This document shows positions 8,242 to 15,599 of a stretch of DNA of 36,771 nt, piece after piece. The notes beneath the pieces were generated by a model, which ran no database searches, was not told the DNA's origin, and saw only the letters and a program-made list of their open reading frames with translations. The position numbers and the translations under genes were made by a program. Source of the DNA: Actinomycetes bacterium (GTDB lineage Bacteria; Actinomycetota; Acidimicrobiia; Acidimicrobiales; RAAP-2); contig JAKADK010000022.1 in assembly GCA_021820665.1 (NCBI GenBank), forward strand, positions 1 to 36,771, read 5' to 3'. Each line of letters begins with the position of its first letter. Position 1 is the first letter of the stretch.

Positions 8242-8893
8242 GCATGGCCGCGCACACGATCGCCCGGGCCTCCTCGAGGCGGCCGGCCCTGACGAGCTCC
8301 GGGAGCGGGCCGTCCAAGACGGAGCGCCAGTCCACCGACTCGGTCGAGCCGCCCCGGTCCCGCAGGGTGGTCCGGGCATCGTCGAGCACTGCCGCCAGGG
8401 CGTCGAGGTGGGATCCCACTGCCGCCCCGACCCTCGTCCGGATCCAGGAGGCCAGCGCCGGGCTGGCGCCGCCGGTGGAGACCGCCACGGTCACCGGCCC
8501 GTCGCGGTGGACGGCCGGGAGGAGGAAGGAGCAGTTGGCGGCGTCGTCGGCACAGTTGACCCAGACACCGGCCGCCTCGGCGTCCTCGGCGACCGCCTGG
8601 TCCACGGACGGGATGCCCGTCGCCGTCACGACCAGCCGGTACCGGGCCGCCTCGCCGCGCCGGTACGGGCGGCGCCGGATGGAGAGCGTGCCGGCTCCGG
8701 GCTCTTCGGAGCCACTGCTCCTCCCCGACCGATCGGCGATGGCCGGCGCGATGTCGGGGGCGACGACCGTGACGTGTGCTCCACAGGCGAGGAGCCCGTC
8801 GACCTTCCGGACGGCCACGGGACCGCCCCCCACGACGAGGCACGGGCGATGCTGGACGACCAGGGAGACGGGGTACAGCGGGGCGTCGTGCAC
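8210..8893 (-). CDS. Precorrin-2 dehydrogenase / sirohydrochlorin ferrochelatase (CysG N-terminal type)
   Basis: 227 residues matching the CysG-N/Met8 module. It oxidises precorrin-2 with NAD and inserts iron to give siroheme. The sequence starts with LYPVSLVVQHRPCLVVGGGPVA, with the nucleotide-binding GGGPVAVRK at 22-30. The region NCADDAANCSFLLPAV corresponds to the catalytic-Asp loop. GASPALASWIRTRV is the conserved dimerisation segment. The uroporphyrinogen methyltransferase half of full CysG is absent, so that step must be encoded elsewhere. It is the last gene of the cysD-cysN operon, 6 bp after cysN. That placement fits supply of siroheme to the reductase encoded at 12157. Confidence 0.9.
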   Translation of the reverse strand: MHDAPLYPVSLVVQHRPCLVVGGGPVAVRKVDGLLACGAHVTVVAPDIAPAIADRSGRSSGSEEPGAGTLSIRRRPYRRGEAARYRLVVTATGIPSVDQAVAEDAEAAGVWVNCADDAANCSFLLPAVHRDGPVTVAVSTGGASPALASWIRTRVGAAVGSHLDALAAVLDDARTTLRDRGGSTESVDWRSVLDGPLPELVRAGRLEEARAIVCAAMLKASPPSPPR

Positions 8894-8899
8894 GTACCG

Positions 8900-10234
8900 T
8901 TACCCGCGTTGCCTGGTCGTGCCTGTAGGGCCGAGGTGCAAGGGACCGATCATGCCGGCTGCCACCGTAGCGTTGGTCGTCGGATCGATCAGGACGAAGC
9001 TGCCGGTGACGCGGTTCTGGCGGTAGTCGTCGACGACGATCGGGCTGGAGAGCGCCACGGTGACGGTGCCGATGTCGTTCTCCTCCAGCTGGGAACCGCG
9101 CTCCACTGCGAGCGAGCGCACGTCGAGCCGACCGGTCACCGCCACCACTCGGGCGGGGACGACGCGGGTGGTGTGCTTCACCCGGTAGGGGGTCCCGGCT
9201 CGGAGCGGACCCTCGGCGAACCAGCACACGGTGGCCTCGAGGGTCTCCACCACGCGGGGCGCACCCACCGGTCCGGCCAGAAGATCACCCCGGCTCACGT
9301 CGAGGTCGGTGTCGAGCTCGACGGCGACCGACAACCCGGCCGGCGCCTCGGTCAGCACGCGGTCGGCCACGGTGACCGAGGTGATCGACGCTCGCCTCCC
9401 GCCGGGGAGGACGACGACGGGATCGCCGGGGGCCAACACCCCCCCGCTCACCATCCCGGCGTACGCCCGGCCTCCACCGGGCCGACGCAGGACCCACTGG
9501 ACGGGGAGGCGAGCGGGCTGCTCCCGGGTGGCGGTGGTGGTTCTGAGGGGGACCGACTCGAGGGCGTCGAGGACGGTGGGGCCGTCGTACCAGGGTGCCT
9601 TCCCGCTCGGTGCCGCCACGTTGTCGCCGTGGAGGGCGGACACCGGGACCACGCTGACCGCCTCGACCCCCAGCCGTTCGGCCAGCGAGGTCATGTCCTC
9701 GACGACCCGGTGGTAGGCCCGGGGATCCCAGTCGACCAGGTCCATCTTGTTGGCCGCCACGACCAGGTGCCGTACACCGAGGAGGGCGGCGATGCAGGTG
9801 TGGCGGCGGGTCTGGTCGCGGAGCCCCCGCTGGGCATCGACGACGACGAGGGCCACGTCCGCGTTCGACGCCCCGGTCGCCATGTTCCGGGTGTACTGGA
9901 CGTGACCGGGGCAGTCGGCGATCACGAGCTTCCGCGTGGGCGTGGCGGCGTACCGGTAGGCGACGTCGATGGTGATGCCCTGCTCCCGTTCGGCCCGGAG
10001 CCCGTCGGTCACGAACGACAGGTCGACGGCGTGGGAGCCCCGGCGGGCAGAGGCCTCCTCGACGGCCACCAGCTGGTCGTCGAAGAGCTGCTTCGTGTCA
10101 TGGAGGAGCCGGCCGATGAGCGTCGACTTGCCGTCGTCCACCGAGCCCACGGCGGCCAGCCGGAGCAGGTCCATGGAGGTCGGGACGGTCGGCTCGGTGG
10201 GAACGGTCTCGGCGGCAGAAAGGTTGGGCGCCAT
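8900..10234 (-). CDS. cysN: Sulfate adenylyltransferase subunit 1 (GTPase subunit)
   Basis: 444-residue EF-Tu-like GTPase that drives ATP sulfurylase, making APS from sulfate and ATP together with CysD. G-motifs are GSVDDGKST (P-loop, about residue 31), the G2 region EQGITIDVAYR, DCPGHVQYTRNM (G3) and NKMDLVDW (G4). Beta-barrel domains II/III follow (VQWVLRRPGGGRAYAGMVSGG, then the C-terminal DIGTVTVALSSPIVVDDY). The length matches stand-alone CysN, and there is no C-terminal APS kinase (CysC) fusion. It starts 3 bp after the cysD stop. An ATG at 10234 gives the complete N-terminus. Confidence 0.95.
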   Translation of the reverse strand: MAPNLSAAETVPTEPTVPTSMDLLRLAAVGSVDDGKSTLIGRLLHDTKQLFDDQLVAVEEASARRGSHAVDLSFVTDGLRAEREQGITIDVAYRYAATPTRKLVIADCPGHVQYTRNMATGASNADVALVVVDAQRGLRDQTRRHTCIAALLGVRHLVVAANKMDLVDWDPRAYHRVVEDMTSLAERLGVEAVSVVPVSALHGDNVAAPSGKAPWYDGPTVLDALESVPLRTTTATREQPARLPVQWVLRRPGGGRAYAGMVSGGVLAPGDPVVVLPGGRRASITSVTVADRVLTEAPAGLSVAVELDTDLDVSRGDLLAGPVGAPRVVETLEATVCWFAEGPLRAGTPYRVKHTTRVVPARVVAVTGRLDVRSLAVERGSQLEENDIGTVTVALSSPIVVDDYRQNRVTGSFVLIDPTTNATVAAGMIGPLHLGPTGTTRQRG

Positions 10235-10237
10235 GGC

Positions 10238-11212
10238 TCAGAAGTACCCCTCGCGCTTCCGGTCCTCCATGGCGCTTTCCGAGAACCGGTCGTCGGCCCG
10301 GGTGGCTCCGCGCTCGGAGATCCGTGACGCCGCCGTCTCGGCGATGATCTGCTGGAGCGTCGCCGCCTCCGAGGCCACGGCGCCCGTGCACGTGGCGTCG
10401 CCCACCGTGCGGAACCGGACGGTCCGCTCAGAGACGTGCTCCCCCGGCTGCGGTTGCACCCAGGGCGAGATGGCGAGGAGCATGCCGTCCCGCTCGACCA
10501 CCTCCCTCGAGTGGGCGAAGTAGATGGGAGGCAGGTCGATGGCCTCGCGGGCGACGTACTGCCAGACGTCGAGCTCGGTCCAGTCCGACAGGGGGAACGC
10601 CCGCAGGTGCTCACCGGGGAGGAGCTGGCCGGAGTAGAGCTGCCAGAGCTCGGGCCGCTGGCGCTTCGGGTCCCACCGCCCCTGGTCGTCCCGGAACGAC
10701 AGGACCCGCTCCTTGGCTCGGGCCTTGTCCTCGTCCCGTCGGGCACCGCCGATGCAGGCGTCGAAGCGGTGCTCGCCGATGGCGTCGAGGAGCGCCACCG
10801 ACTGGAGGCGGTTCCTGGAGCCCCACCGACCGGGGTCGGGGACCCGTCCCCGGTCGATCGCGTCCTGGACCGAGGCGACGATCAGCCGCTCCCCGAGCTC
10901 CTCCAGCCGCCGGTCCCGGAAGGCGACGACCTCGGGAAAGTTGTGCCCGGTGTCCACGTGGAGCACCGGGAACGGGAAGCGGCCGGGCCGGAACGCCTTT
11001 TCCGCCAGGTGCAACAGCACGGCGGAGTCCTTCCCCCCGCTGAAGAGGAGGACCGGCGCCCGGCACTCGGCGGCGACCTCGCGCATGACGAAGATGGCGT
11101 GCGCCTCCAGCAGGTCGAGATGGTCGGCTCCGGCGGCGCGCCGCCAGCCGGGGAGGGGCTCGGCCACGCGGTCGGCCAGGCGGTTCGCGGGGCGGTCGAG
11201 AGTGTCGGTCAT
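10238..11212 (-). CDS. cysD: Sulfate adenylyltransferase subunit 2
   Basis: 324-residue catalytic subunit of ATP sulfurylase. The adenylation P-loop is LLFSGGKDSAVLLHLAEKAF and is followed by HVDTGHNFPEV. The C-terminal block GDATCTGAVASEA leads to the RKREGYF end, which is diagnostic of CysD. I prefer the ATG at 11212 (MTDTLDRP), because GGAG about 8 bp upstream makes a good ribosome site. An in-frame ATG at 11227 is the alternative. It is the first gene of the minus-strand operon cysD-cysN-precorrin-2 dehydrogenase, divergent from cysH. Confidence 0.95.
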   Translation of the reverse strand: MTDTLDRPANRLADRVAEPLPGWRRAAGADHLDLLEAHAIFVMREVAAECRAPVLLFSGGKDSAVLLHLAEKAFRPGRFPFPVLHVDTGHNFPEVVAFRDRRLEELGERLIVASVQDAIDRGRVPDPGRWGSRNRLQSVALLDAIGEHRFDACIGGARRDEDKARAKERVLSFRDDQGRWDPKRQRPELWQLYSGQLLPGEHLRAFPLSDWTELDVWQYVAREAIDLPPIYFAHSREVVERDGMLLAISPWVQPQPGEHVSERTVRFRTVGDATCTGAVASEAATLQQIIAETAASRISERGATRADDRFSESAMEDRKREGYF

Positions 11213-11255
11213 GACTACGGGCTCCATCGGTGGGTCGGGCCGGACGGCGGGGGAC

Positions 11256-11300
11256 TTGTCATTTTCCTAAAATATGATCTACTTAGTCATGTATAGTCTT
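11256..11300. promoter_or_regulatory. AT-rich divergent promoter/operator patch between cysD and cysH
   Basis: A strikingly AT-rich patch of about 40 bp in otherwise very GC-rich DNA. It holds two inverted repeats: ATTTT-CCT-AAAAT at 11261-11273, and ATGA-N9-TCAT at 11274-11290. Candidate plus-strand elements are TTGTCA (11256), TATGAT (11273) and TATAGT (11292). None are spaced ideally, so the exact promoters are unclear. Location between divergent sulfur operons suggests shared control by a sulfur or Fe-S responsive regulator. The regulator family is not identifiable from the site. Confidence 0.6.
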
Positions 11301-11340
11301 TCCGGATGCCCGGAGCAAGGGCCCGGGTGGCCGGGGACGA

Positions 11341-11390
11341 CCCCGGGCGACCCCGGACGACCCCGGACGACCCCGGACGACCCCGGGCGA
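11341..11390. repeat. Five 10-bp tandem repeats in the cysH leader
   Basis: Five head-to-tail decamers CCCCGGRCGA (R is A or G: G, A, A, A, G in order) end 17 bp upstream of the cysH ATG. The array lies between the AT-rich promoter patch and the start codon, so it should be in the 5' UTR. Confidence 0.85.
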
Positions 11391-11407
11391 CCAGAAAGCA
11401 GCCATCG

Positions 11408-12160
11408 ATGCACGAACCAACAGTGACCACGGAGCCGGGCAGCGTGAACGGAGGCGATGGCGCCTCCTTGTCACCGGTTCGACCGTGGCGCGAGCTCGAG
11501 CACGCCGACCTCGTCGCCGAGCTCGCGGCCCGGAACGCGGCCTTCGAGACGGCGGCGGCGGGGGAGGTGATCTCCTGGGCGGGCCGGCGGTTCGGACCGA
11601 GGTTGGTGGTGGCGTGCTCCTTCCAGGACGCAGTGATCGTCGACCTGGTGGTGGCGGCGGCACCCGGGACACCGGTGGTGTTCCTGGACACCGGCGCCCA
11701 CTTCCCCGAGACTCTTGCCTACGTCGAGGAGGTCCGCGCCCGCTACGACCTCCCGCTCACGGTGGTCCGGCCCGGACCCGACGCTGCCGACCACCCCTGC
11801 GGGAGCGCCCGATGCTGCGAGGTCCGCAAGGTGGAGCCGCTCCGTGCCGTCCTGGCCGACGCCGACGCCTGGATCACGGGCCTGAAACGGGTCGACGCCC
11901 CCACCCGGTCGGACATCCCGATCGTGGCCTTCGACGCCCAATGGGGAAGGGTCAAGATCAACCCCCTGGCCACGTGGAGCGAGGACGACGTGGCCGGCTA
12001 CGAGGCGGACCACGGTCTTCCCCGACACCCGCTGATGGACCGGGGGTACCGGTCGATCGGGTGCGCGCCCACCACCCGCCCGGTCGCTCCCGGCGAGGAC
12101 CCGAGGGCGGGCAGGTGGGCCGGCACGGGCAAGGTCGAGTGCGGGTTGCACGGCTCATGA
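11408..12160 (+). CDS. cysH: Adenylylsulfate (APS/PAPS) reductase with unusual cluster motif
   Basis: 250-residue thiol-dependent reductase converting APS (or PAPS) to sulfite. Signature regions are ACSFQDAVIVDL (nucleotide loop), VFLDTGAHFPET, and the Cys pair 136-137 in CCEVRKVEPLR. GLKRVDAPTRSDIP, Cys219 in SIGCAPTTRPV and the catalytic Cys245 in the C-terminal ECGLH follow. Cluster-binding APS reductases have CC plus CxxC. Here the last Cys position is Thr222 (CAPT), as in the cluster-free E. coli PAPS type. The Cys pair and no neighbouring cysC favour APS as substrate. ATG at 11408 was chosen because upstream in-frame codons come from the decamer repeats. It overlaps the next gene by ATGA. 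Confidence 0.9.
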   Translation: MHEPTVTTEPGSVNGGDGASLSPVRPWRELEHADLVAELAARNAAFETAAAGEVISWAGRRFGPRLVVACSFQDAVIVDLVVAAAPGTPVVFLDTGAHFPETLAYVEEVRARYDLPLTVVRPGPDAADHPCGSARCCEVRKVEPLRAVLADADAWITGLKRVDAPTRSDIPIVAFDAQWGRVKINPLATWSEDDVAGYEADHGLPRHPLMDRGYRSIGCAPTTRPVAPGEDPRAGRWAGTGKVECGLHGS

Positions 12161-13938
12161 GCGCCGGGTACGACGACCTCTACGGGCACCGCTTCACCGG
12201 GAGCGATCGGCCGATGCGGTTCGTCCGGCCCTACCGCACGGTCGGGAAGCTGAACGAGGTCGAGCGGTGGAAGCTCGACCGCCATCCGCTCGAGGTCGCG
12301 TCGGCGATCGTCGATCGGTACTCCCTCGAGGGTCCCGCCTCGATCGCCTCCGTGCCCGGGGAGATGGAGCGGTTGAAGTGGGTCGGGATCTATCCCCAAA
12401 AGCAGGGGGGGGACGCCTTCATGCTGCGGGTGAAGATCCCAGGTGGGCGGTTGGACGCTGCCCAGTGCCGGGAGATCGGCGTGATCGCCGACGTCTTCGG
12501 CGAGGGTCCGCCCGGTTCGGAGAGCCGGCTGTTCGGCTCCCGCTACGCCGATCTCACCACGCGCCAGGACATCCAGGTCCACTGGCTCCGGATCGAGGAC
12601 ATCCCCCGCATCTGGCGGCGCCTGGCGGCCGTCGGGCTGACCACGGTGCAGGCGTGTGGCGACTCGGCCCGCAACGTGCTCGGCTGCCCGGTGTCGGGTG
12701 TCGACGCTGCCGAGGCGTTCGACGCCTATCCCGTCGTCACGGCCGTCTCGGCGTTCTTCACCGGCAATCGCGAGTACGCCAACCTCCCGCGGAAGTTCAA
12801 GATGAGCGTGACCGGGTGCGTGGAGGACTGCGTGCAGGCCGAGATCAACGACATCGGCCTGTGGCCGGCGCGGGCGCTCGACGGCACCCTCGGTTTCAAC
12901 CTGCTCGTGGGTGGGGGCCTGTCGGACGGCGAGCGCATGGCGTCTGACATCGACGTCTTCGTGCGGTCGGAGGACGCTGTCGAGGTGACGCGGGCTGTGG
13001 CCCAGACGTTCGGGGAGCTCGGCAACCGTGAGAACCGGGGATTGTCCCGGATGCGCTACCTGGTCCAGGAGCTCGGTCCAGAGGGCTTTCGTGCCGAGCT
13101 GGCCGCTCGCTCCCGCGTCGAGCTGGTACCGGCGGGCGAGGACCTCACCCGCCGGTACCGGGGGGACCACGTCGGGGTCCACCGGCAGCGCGAGGAGGGC
13201 GTCTACTACGTCGGGTGCTCGGTCCCGGTCGGCCGCATGAACGGCATCGAGCTCGTCGAGGTGGCGCGGCTGGCCGAGACGTACGGGGACGGGACCGTCC
13301 GGCTGGGCAGCGACCAGAACTTCATCCTGACCGGCGTGCACGAGGACCGGCTCGACTCCCTCCTCACCGAGGAGCTCCTCCAGAAGTACTCGCCCTCACC
13401 AGGTCCTTTCTCCCGGGGGGTGGTGGCCTGCACCGGCAACGAGTTCTGCCGCTTTGCCGTGGTCGAGACGAAAGAGCGCGCCGTGAAGTGGGCTCGCGCC
13501 CTCGACGCGGTCTTTGCCGGAGCCGGTCCCGACCGTGACGGAGGACCCGGCTCCCCGGGCGTGCCGACCCGTGATCCCGGGGATGACGGCATGCCGGCGG
13601 ATGCCGGCGTCATCCGGATGCACTTCTCTGGATGCTCGGCCTCCTGCGCCCAGCCCCAGATTGCCGACATCGGCTTTCGGGGGGACGTGGCCCAGGTCGG
13701 CGACCACCTGACCGAGGCGGTCGACATCGGGTTGGGCGGATCGCTCGGCTTGACGCCGGGCTTCATCGACTGGATCGAGCACGCCCGACCCGTCGACGAG
13801 GTCCCCGACGCGTTGGTGCGGGTCGTCCGCCGGTACCACTCCGAGCGGCGGGCGGGCGAGCCGTTCTTCTCGTGGGCCCGCCGGGTCCCGAACGACGATC
13901 TGCGGCACGTGCTGGCCGGAGAGGAGGAGCACGCATGA
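12157..13938 (+). CDS. Siroheme-[4Fe-4S] sulfite/nitrite reductase, NirA type
   Basis: 593-residue assimilatory reductase adding six electrons to sulfite (or nitrite). The two-fold repeated architecture is visible. The first half has WVGIYPQKQGGDAFMLRVKIPGG, SRYADLTTRQDIQVHWLRIEDI and KFKMSVTGCVEDC. The second half has YYVGCSVPVGRMN and GTVRLGSDQNFILTGV. Cluster/siroheme ligands are Cys425-X5-Cys431 (ACTGNEFCRFA) and Cys493-X3-Cys497 (SGCSASCAQPQ). A G/P/D-rich insert of about 25 residues (roughly 455-485) separates the two pairs. Neighbouring cysH, cysD, cysN and a siroheme-synthesis gene argue for sulfite rather than nitrite. The start overlaps cysH by ATGA, and the end overlaps the FrhB-like gene by ATGA. 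Its electron donor may be that next protein. Confidence 0.9.
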   Translation: MSAGYDDLYGHRFTGSDRPMRFVRPYRTVGKLNEVERWKLDRHPLEVASAIVDRYSLEGPASIASVPGEMERLKWVGIYPQKQGGDAFMLRVKIPGGRLDAAQCREIGVIADVFGEGPPGSESRLFGSRYADLTTRQDIQVHWLRIEDIPRIWRRLAAVGLTTVQACGDSARNVLGCPVSGVDAAEAFDAYPVVTAVSAFFTGNREYANLPRKFKMSVTGCVEDCVQAEINDIGLWPARALDGTLGFNLLVGGGLSDGERMASDIDVFVRSEDAVEVTRAVAQTFGELGNRENRGLSRMRYLVQELGPEGFRAELAARSRVELVPAGEDLTRRYRGDHVGVHRQREEGVYYVGCSVPVGRMNGIELVEVARLAETYGDGTVRLGSDQNFILTGVHEDRLDSLLTEELLQKYSPSPGPFSRGVVACTGNEFCRFAVVETKERAVKWARALDAVFAGAGPDRDGGPGSPGVPTRDPGDDGMPADAGVIRMHFSGCSASCAQPQIADIGFRGDVAQVGDHLTEAVDIGLGGSLGLTPGFIDWIEHARPVDEVPDALVRVVRRYHSERRAGEPFFSWARRVPNDDLRHVLAGEEEHA

Positions 13939-15200
13939 AGGCCTATCGCATCCGCGAGGAGATGAACGGCGTCGCCGAGCCCCCGGGGAAGACGTGGTTC
14001 TGGGAGCTCGAAGCGGCCGTCGTCGAGGCCGACCGGTGCATCCAGTGCGGCACGTGCGTGGCGGTGTGCCCGTCGAACTCCATCGGCGTCGGCCGGAAGA
14101 CCGGGCTCCCCGAGCTGGTGAAGATGTGCACCGGCTGCTCGTTGTGCTGGGACTACTGCCCGAGAGGGGGGCTCCGCTACGAGGCGCTGTGGCCGCCCTC
14201 TACCATCACCGGGGACGACGGCACCGCTCCGATCGTCACGAAGCCGGATCCGGCCGACCCGTACTGGAAGCTGACCGGCGGCCCGCCCGGGGATGGGCTC
14301 GGTGCCGTGACGGAGTCGTACGCGGCGCGGGCGGCGTCCCGTCCGGCCGGTGTCCAAGACGGCGGGGTGGTGTCCACCCTCCTGATCGCCGCGCTGGCGG
14401 CGGGCGAGATCGACGGCGCTCTTGTCACGCGCCCGAGCGCCGATCCCGACGAGCCATGGAAGGGGGTGGCGACGGTGGCCACGACACCCGCCGCCCTGCT
14501 CGAAGCGACCGGGACCTTCTACAACCAGACCATGGCCCTGGCCGAGCTCGACCTGGCCCGCTACGACCTGCCGCCCGAACCCCGCTTGGCACTGGTCGGC
14601 ACACCGTGCGAGATCCAGGGCCTCCGGGCCATGCAGGCCCGGCGCTGGCCTACGGGCGCCCACCGTATCGACGCCGTGGTGCTCACCATCGCCCTCTTGT
14701 GCACGAAAAGCTTCGACTACGACAGGCTGGTGGCGCGCCGGCTCCGCGACGAGCGGGGTGTCGACCTCGACCGGGTGGCGAAGGTGGACGTGATCCGGGG
14801 CCGGCTGCGCGTCGAGTACCGGGACGGCGAGGTGGCGGTGGACGAGCCGGTGAAGGAGTTCCACGGGGCGGCGCTGAAGGGGTGCGACGAGTGCGCGGAC
14901 TTCCTCGGACGGAGCGCCGACCTCTCGGTCGGTAGCGTGGGATCGCTCGACGGGTGGAGCAGCGTGCTCGTGCGCACCGAGCGGGGACGACGGGCGCTCG
15001 ACGGGGCGAAGGGCCGCCTGGACCTGCGCCCGCTCGACGATCCCGGTGCGCTGGCGCGGCTCGACGCGCTGGACAAGCGGGTGGCCGAGTCCAGCCTCGC
15101 CCGGAAGCTCGATCCCGACGGTCCGCTGTTCATGGACTACGCCGAGCATCTCGCCGCCTACGGCGACACCGGGCGCGCCCCGGTCGTGGTGGACCGATGA
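13935..15200 (+). CDS. FrhB/FpoF-like F420-binding iron-sulfur flavoprotein
   Basis: 421 residues. An N-terminal ferredoxin-like part has two complete [4Fe-4S] motifs: Cys35/38/41/45 (CIQCGTCVAVCP) and Cys65/68/71/75 (CTGCSLCWDYCP). It is followed by the FrhB/FdhB N- and C-terminal domains of coenzyme F420 hydrogenase beta subunits. Visible blocks are QDGGVVSTLLIAAL, ALVGTPCEIQGLRAM, LTIALLCTKSFDY and KGCDECADFLGRSADLSVG, then GWSSVLVRTERG. Such proteins bind FAD and F420 and move electrons between F420H2 and iron-sulfur partners. Translational coupling (ATGA on both sides) to the siroheme reductase suggests that it feeds electrons to it. This is inference. No membrane segment or signal peptide is seen, so it is cytosolic. 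The F420-binding residues cannot be verified by eye. Confidence 0.88.
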   Translation: MKAYRIREEMNGVAEPPGKTWFWELEAAVVEADRCIQCGTCVAVCPSNSIGVGRKTGLPELVKMCTGCSLCWDYCPRGGLRYEALWPPSTITGDDGTAPIVTKPDPADPYWKLTGGPPGDGLGAVTESYAARAASRPAGVQDGGVVSTLLIAALAAGEIDGALVTRPSADPDEPWKGVATVATTPAALLEATGTFYNQTMALAELDLARYDLPPEPRLALVGTPCEIQGLRAMQARRWPTGAHRIDAVVLTIALLCTKSFDYDRLVARRLRDERGVDLDRVAKVDVIRGRLRVEYRDGEVAVDEPVKEFHGAALKGCDECADFLGRSADLSVGSVGSLDGWSSVLVRTERGRRALDGAKGRLDLRPLDDPGALARLDALDKRVAESSLARKLDPDGPLFMDYAEHLAAYGDTGRAPVVVDR

Positions 15201-15544
15201 GCGTGATCGAGGTGGCGGGCGGCCCCCGGCTGGAGCTCCCCACCGAACCGCTCGACCTCAAGGTTGTCCTGCGCCGGGCGATGCTGGGCGTGGAGGCGCG
15301 CTCTGGAACCTCCGACGCCTACGTCGACGAGACCTGTCTCGGCGCGTGGCTGTGGAGCCGGTGGCAACCTGTGCTCGAGCCGCGGGGGTGCACCAGGGAG
15401 CAGTGCATCGACACCGTGGCCGGCCTGCGGCGCGAGGTGGTGCTGTGGCTCTTGGGCGACCGTGCCTGGCCCCAGCTGGTGTCGAGCCTGGCCGGCCGCG
15501 TCAGCCGGCGGCTCCCGCCGCTCGTAGACGGCAGCCCGGGGTGA
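15197..15544 (+). CDS. Small protein of unknown function in the cysH-reductase operon
   Basis: 115 residues, start ATG inside the ATGA overlap with the FrhB-like gene, so translationally coupled. I do not recognise a family. It is likely soluble and mainly helical, with a Trp-rich centre (GAWLWSRWQPVL) and two Cys spaced C-X4-C (CTREQC). A second hydrophobic helix (EVVLWLLGDRAWPQLVSSLAG) follows. Normal codon usage and tight coupling support a real gene. A role as an accessory or assembly factor for the neighbouring reductase is only a guess from position. Confidence 0.75.
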   Translation: MSVIEVAGGPRLELPTEPLDLKVVLRRAMLGVEARSGTSDAYVDETCLGAWLWSRWQPVLEPRGCTREQCIDTVAGLRREVVLWLLGDRAWPQLVSSLAGRVSRRLPPLVDGSPG

Positions 15545-15599
15545 GCCCGGGGACGGGGGGTGCCGTCTGGGGAGCGGGGCCCCCGACGATCCCGCCGGC

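Noticed and set aside
8408..10327. 639-codon plus-strand open frame opposite cysN and the precorrin-2 dehydrogenase gene
   Set aside because: It is antisense to genes with unmistakable motifs, and is His/Gly/Asp-rich with no fold.
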